In this document: positions 6,626 to 6,654 of the stretch, in pieces
Numbering within the stretch: the first letter of the stretch is position 1
How the letters are laid out: each line of letters opens with the position of its first letter
Assembly (NCBI GenBank): GCA_039819065.1
Contig: JBCBSS010000235.1
Location: 1-6,654, forward strand
Direction: 5' to 3'
Origin: JBCBSS01 sp039819065
GTDB taxonomy: Bacteria; Bacteroidota; Bacteroidia; Cytophagales; Cyclobacteriaceae
Length of the DNA stretch: 6,654 nucleotides
Made by a program: the position numbers and the translations under genes
The notes under the pieces: generated by a model
The model's database searches: none
What the model was told of the DNA's origin: nothing
Seen by the model: only the letters and a program-made list of their open reading frames with translations

Positions 6626-6654
6626 GTTACTCTGGTTTAGGTTACAAATAAGGT

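Noticed and set aside
6626..6654. Possible promoter in the 29 bases upstream of susC
   Set aside because: TTATTTG there lacks the two-base spacer between TA and TTTG, and it is too close to the start codon to be persuasive. The true promoter is probably outside the window.

Overview
The window suggests a member of the Bacteroidota, probably a Cytophagales/Flavobacteriia-type environmental bacterium. The evidence is a SusC/SusD outer-membrane uptake pair, three lipoproteins with acidic residues after the lipidated cysteine, AT-rich spacers, a Bacteroidota-type TAnnTTTG promoter match and no strong Shine-Dalgarno sites. The genus cannot be fixed from the sequence alone.

All supported genes lie on the minus strand, so the operon reads from right to left. 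From the right edge it contains a complete SusC-like TonB-dependent transporter (3590-6625), a SusD-like lipoprotein (2164-3567, 22 bp downstream) and a small lipoprotein with a Calx-beta-like beta-sandwich pattern (1675-2136, 27 bp further on). The tight spacing indicates one transcript. Its promoter lies beyond the right edge, because only 29 bp upstream of susC are present. After a 213-bp spacer with overlapping hairpins comes a lipoprotein-type dienelactone hydrolase (607-1461), which ends at a very clear intrinsic terminator (551-579). A 532-bp AT-rich spacer (75-606) follows. It holds an orphan plus-strand terminator-like hairpin, a GC-richer repeat-like patch and a promoter match. That promoter probably serves the 5' end of another minus-strand gene, cut off by the left edge (1-74).

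As a working model, SusC and SusD form the lidded outer-membrane importer and the small lipoprotein takes the SusE-like accessory position, perhaps helping to capture substrate at the surface. The hydrolase could act on an ester or lactone in the cell envelope, but nothing in the sequence links it firmly to the uptake operon. No glycoside hydrolase, lyase, sulfatase, peptidase or regulator is visible, so the substrate cannot be named. I see no CRISPR array, RNA gene, transposase or clearly new multi-gene system. The region looks like ordinary nutrient-uptake gene content, with a few small features worth a second look.
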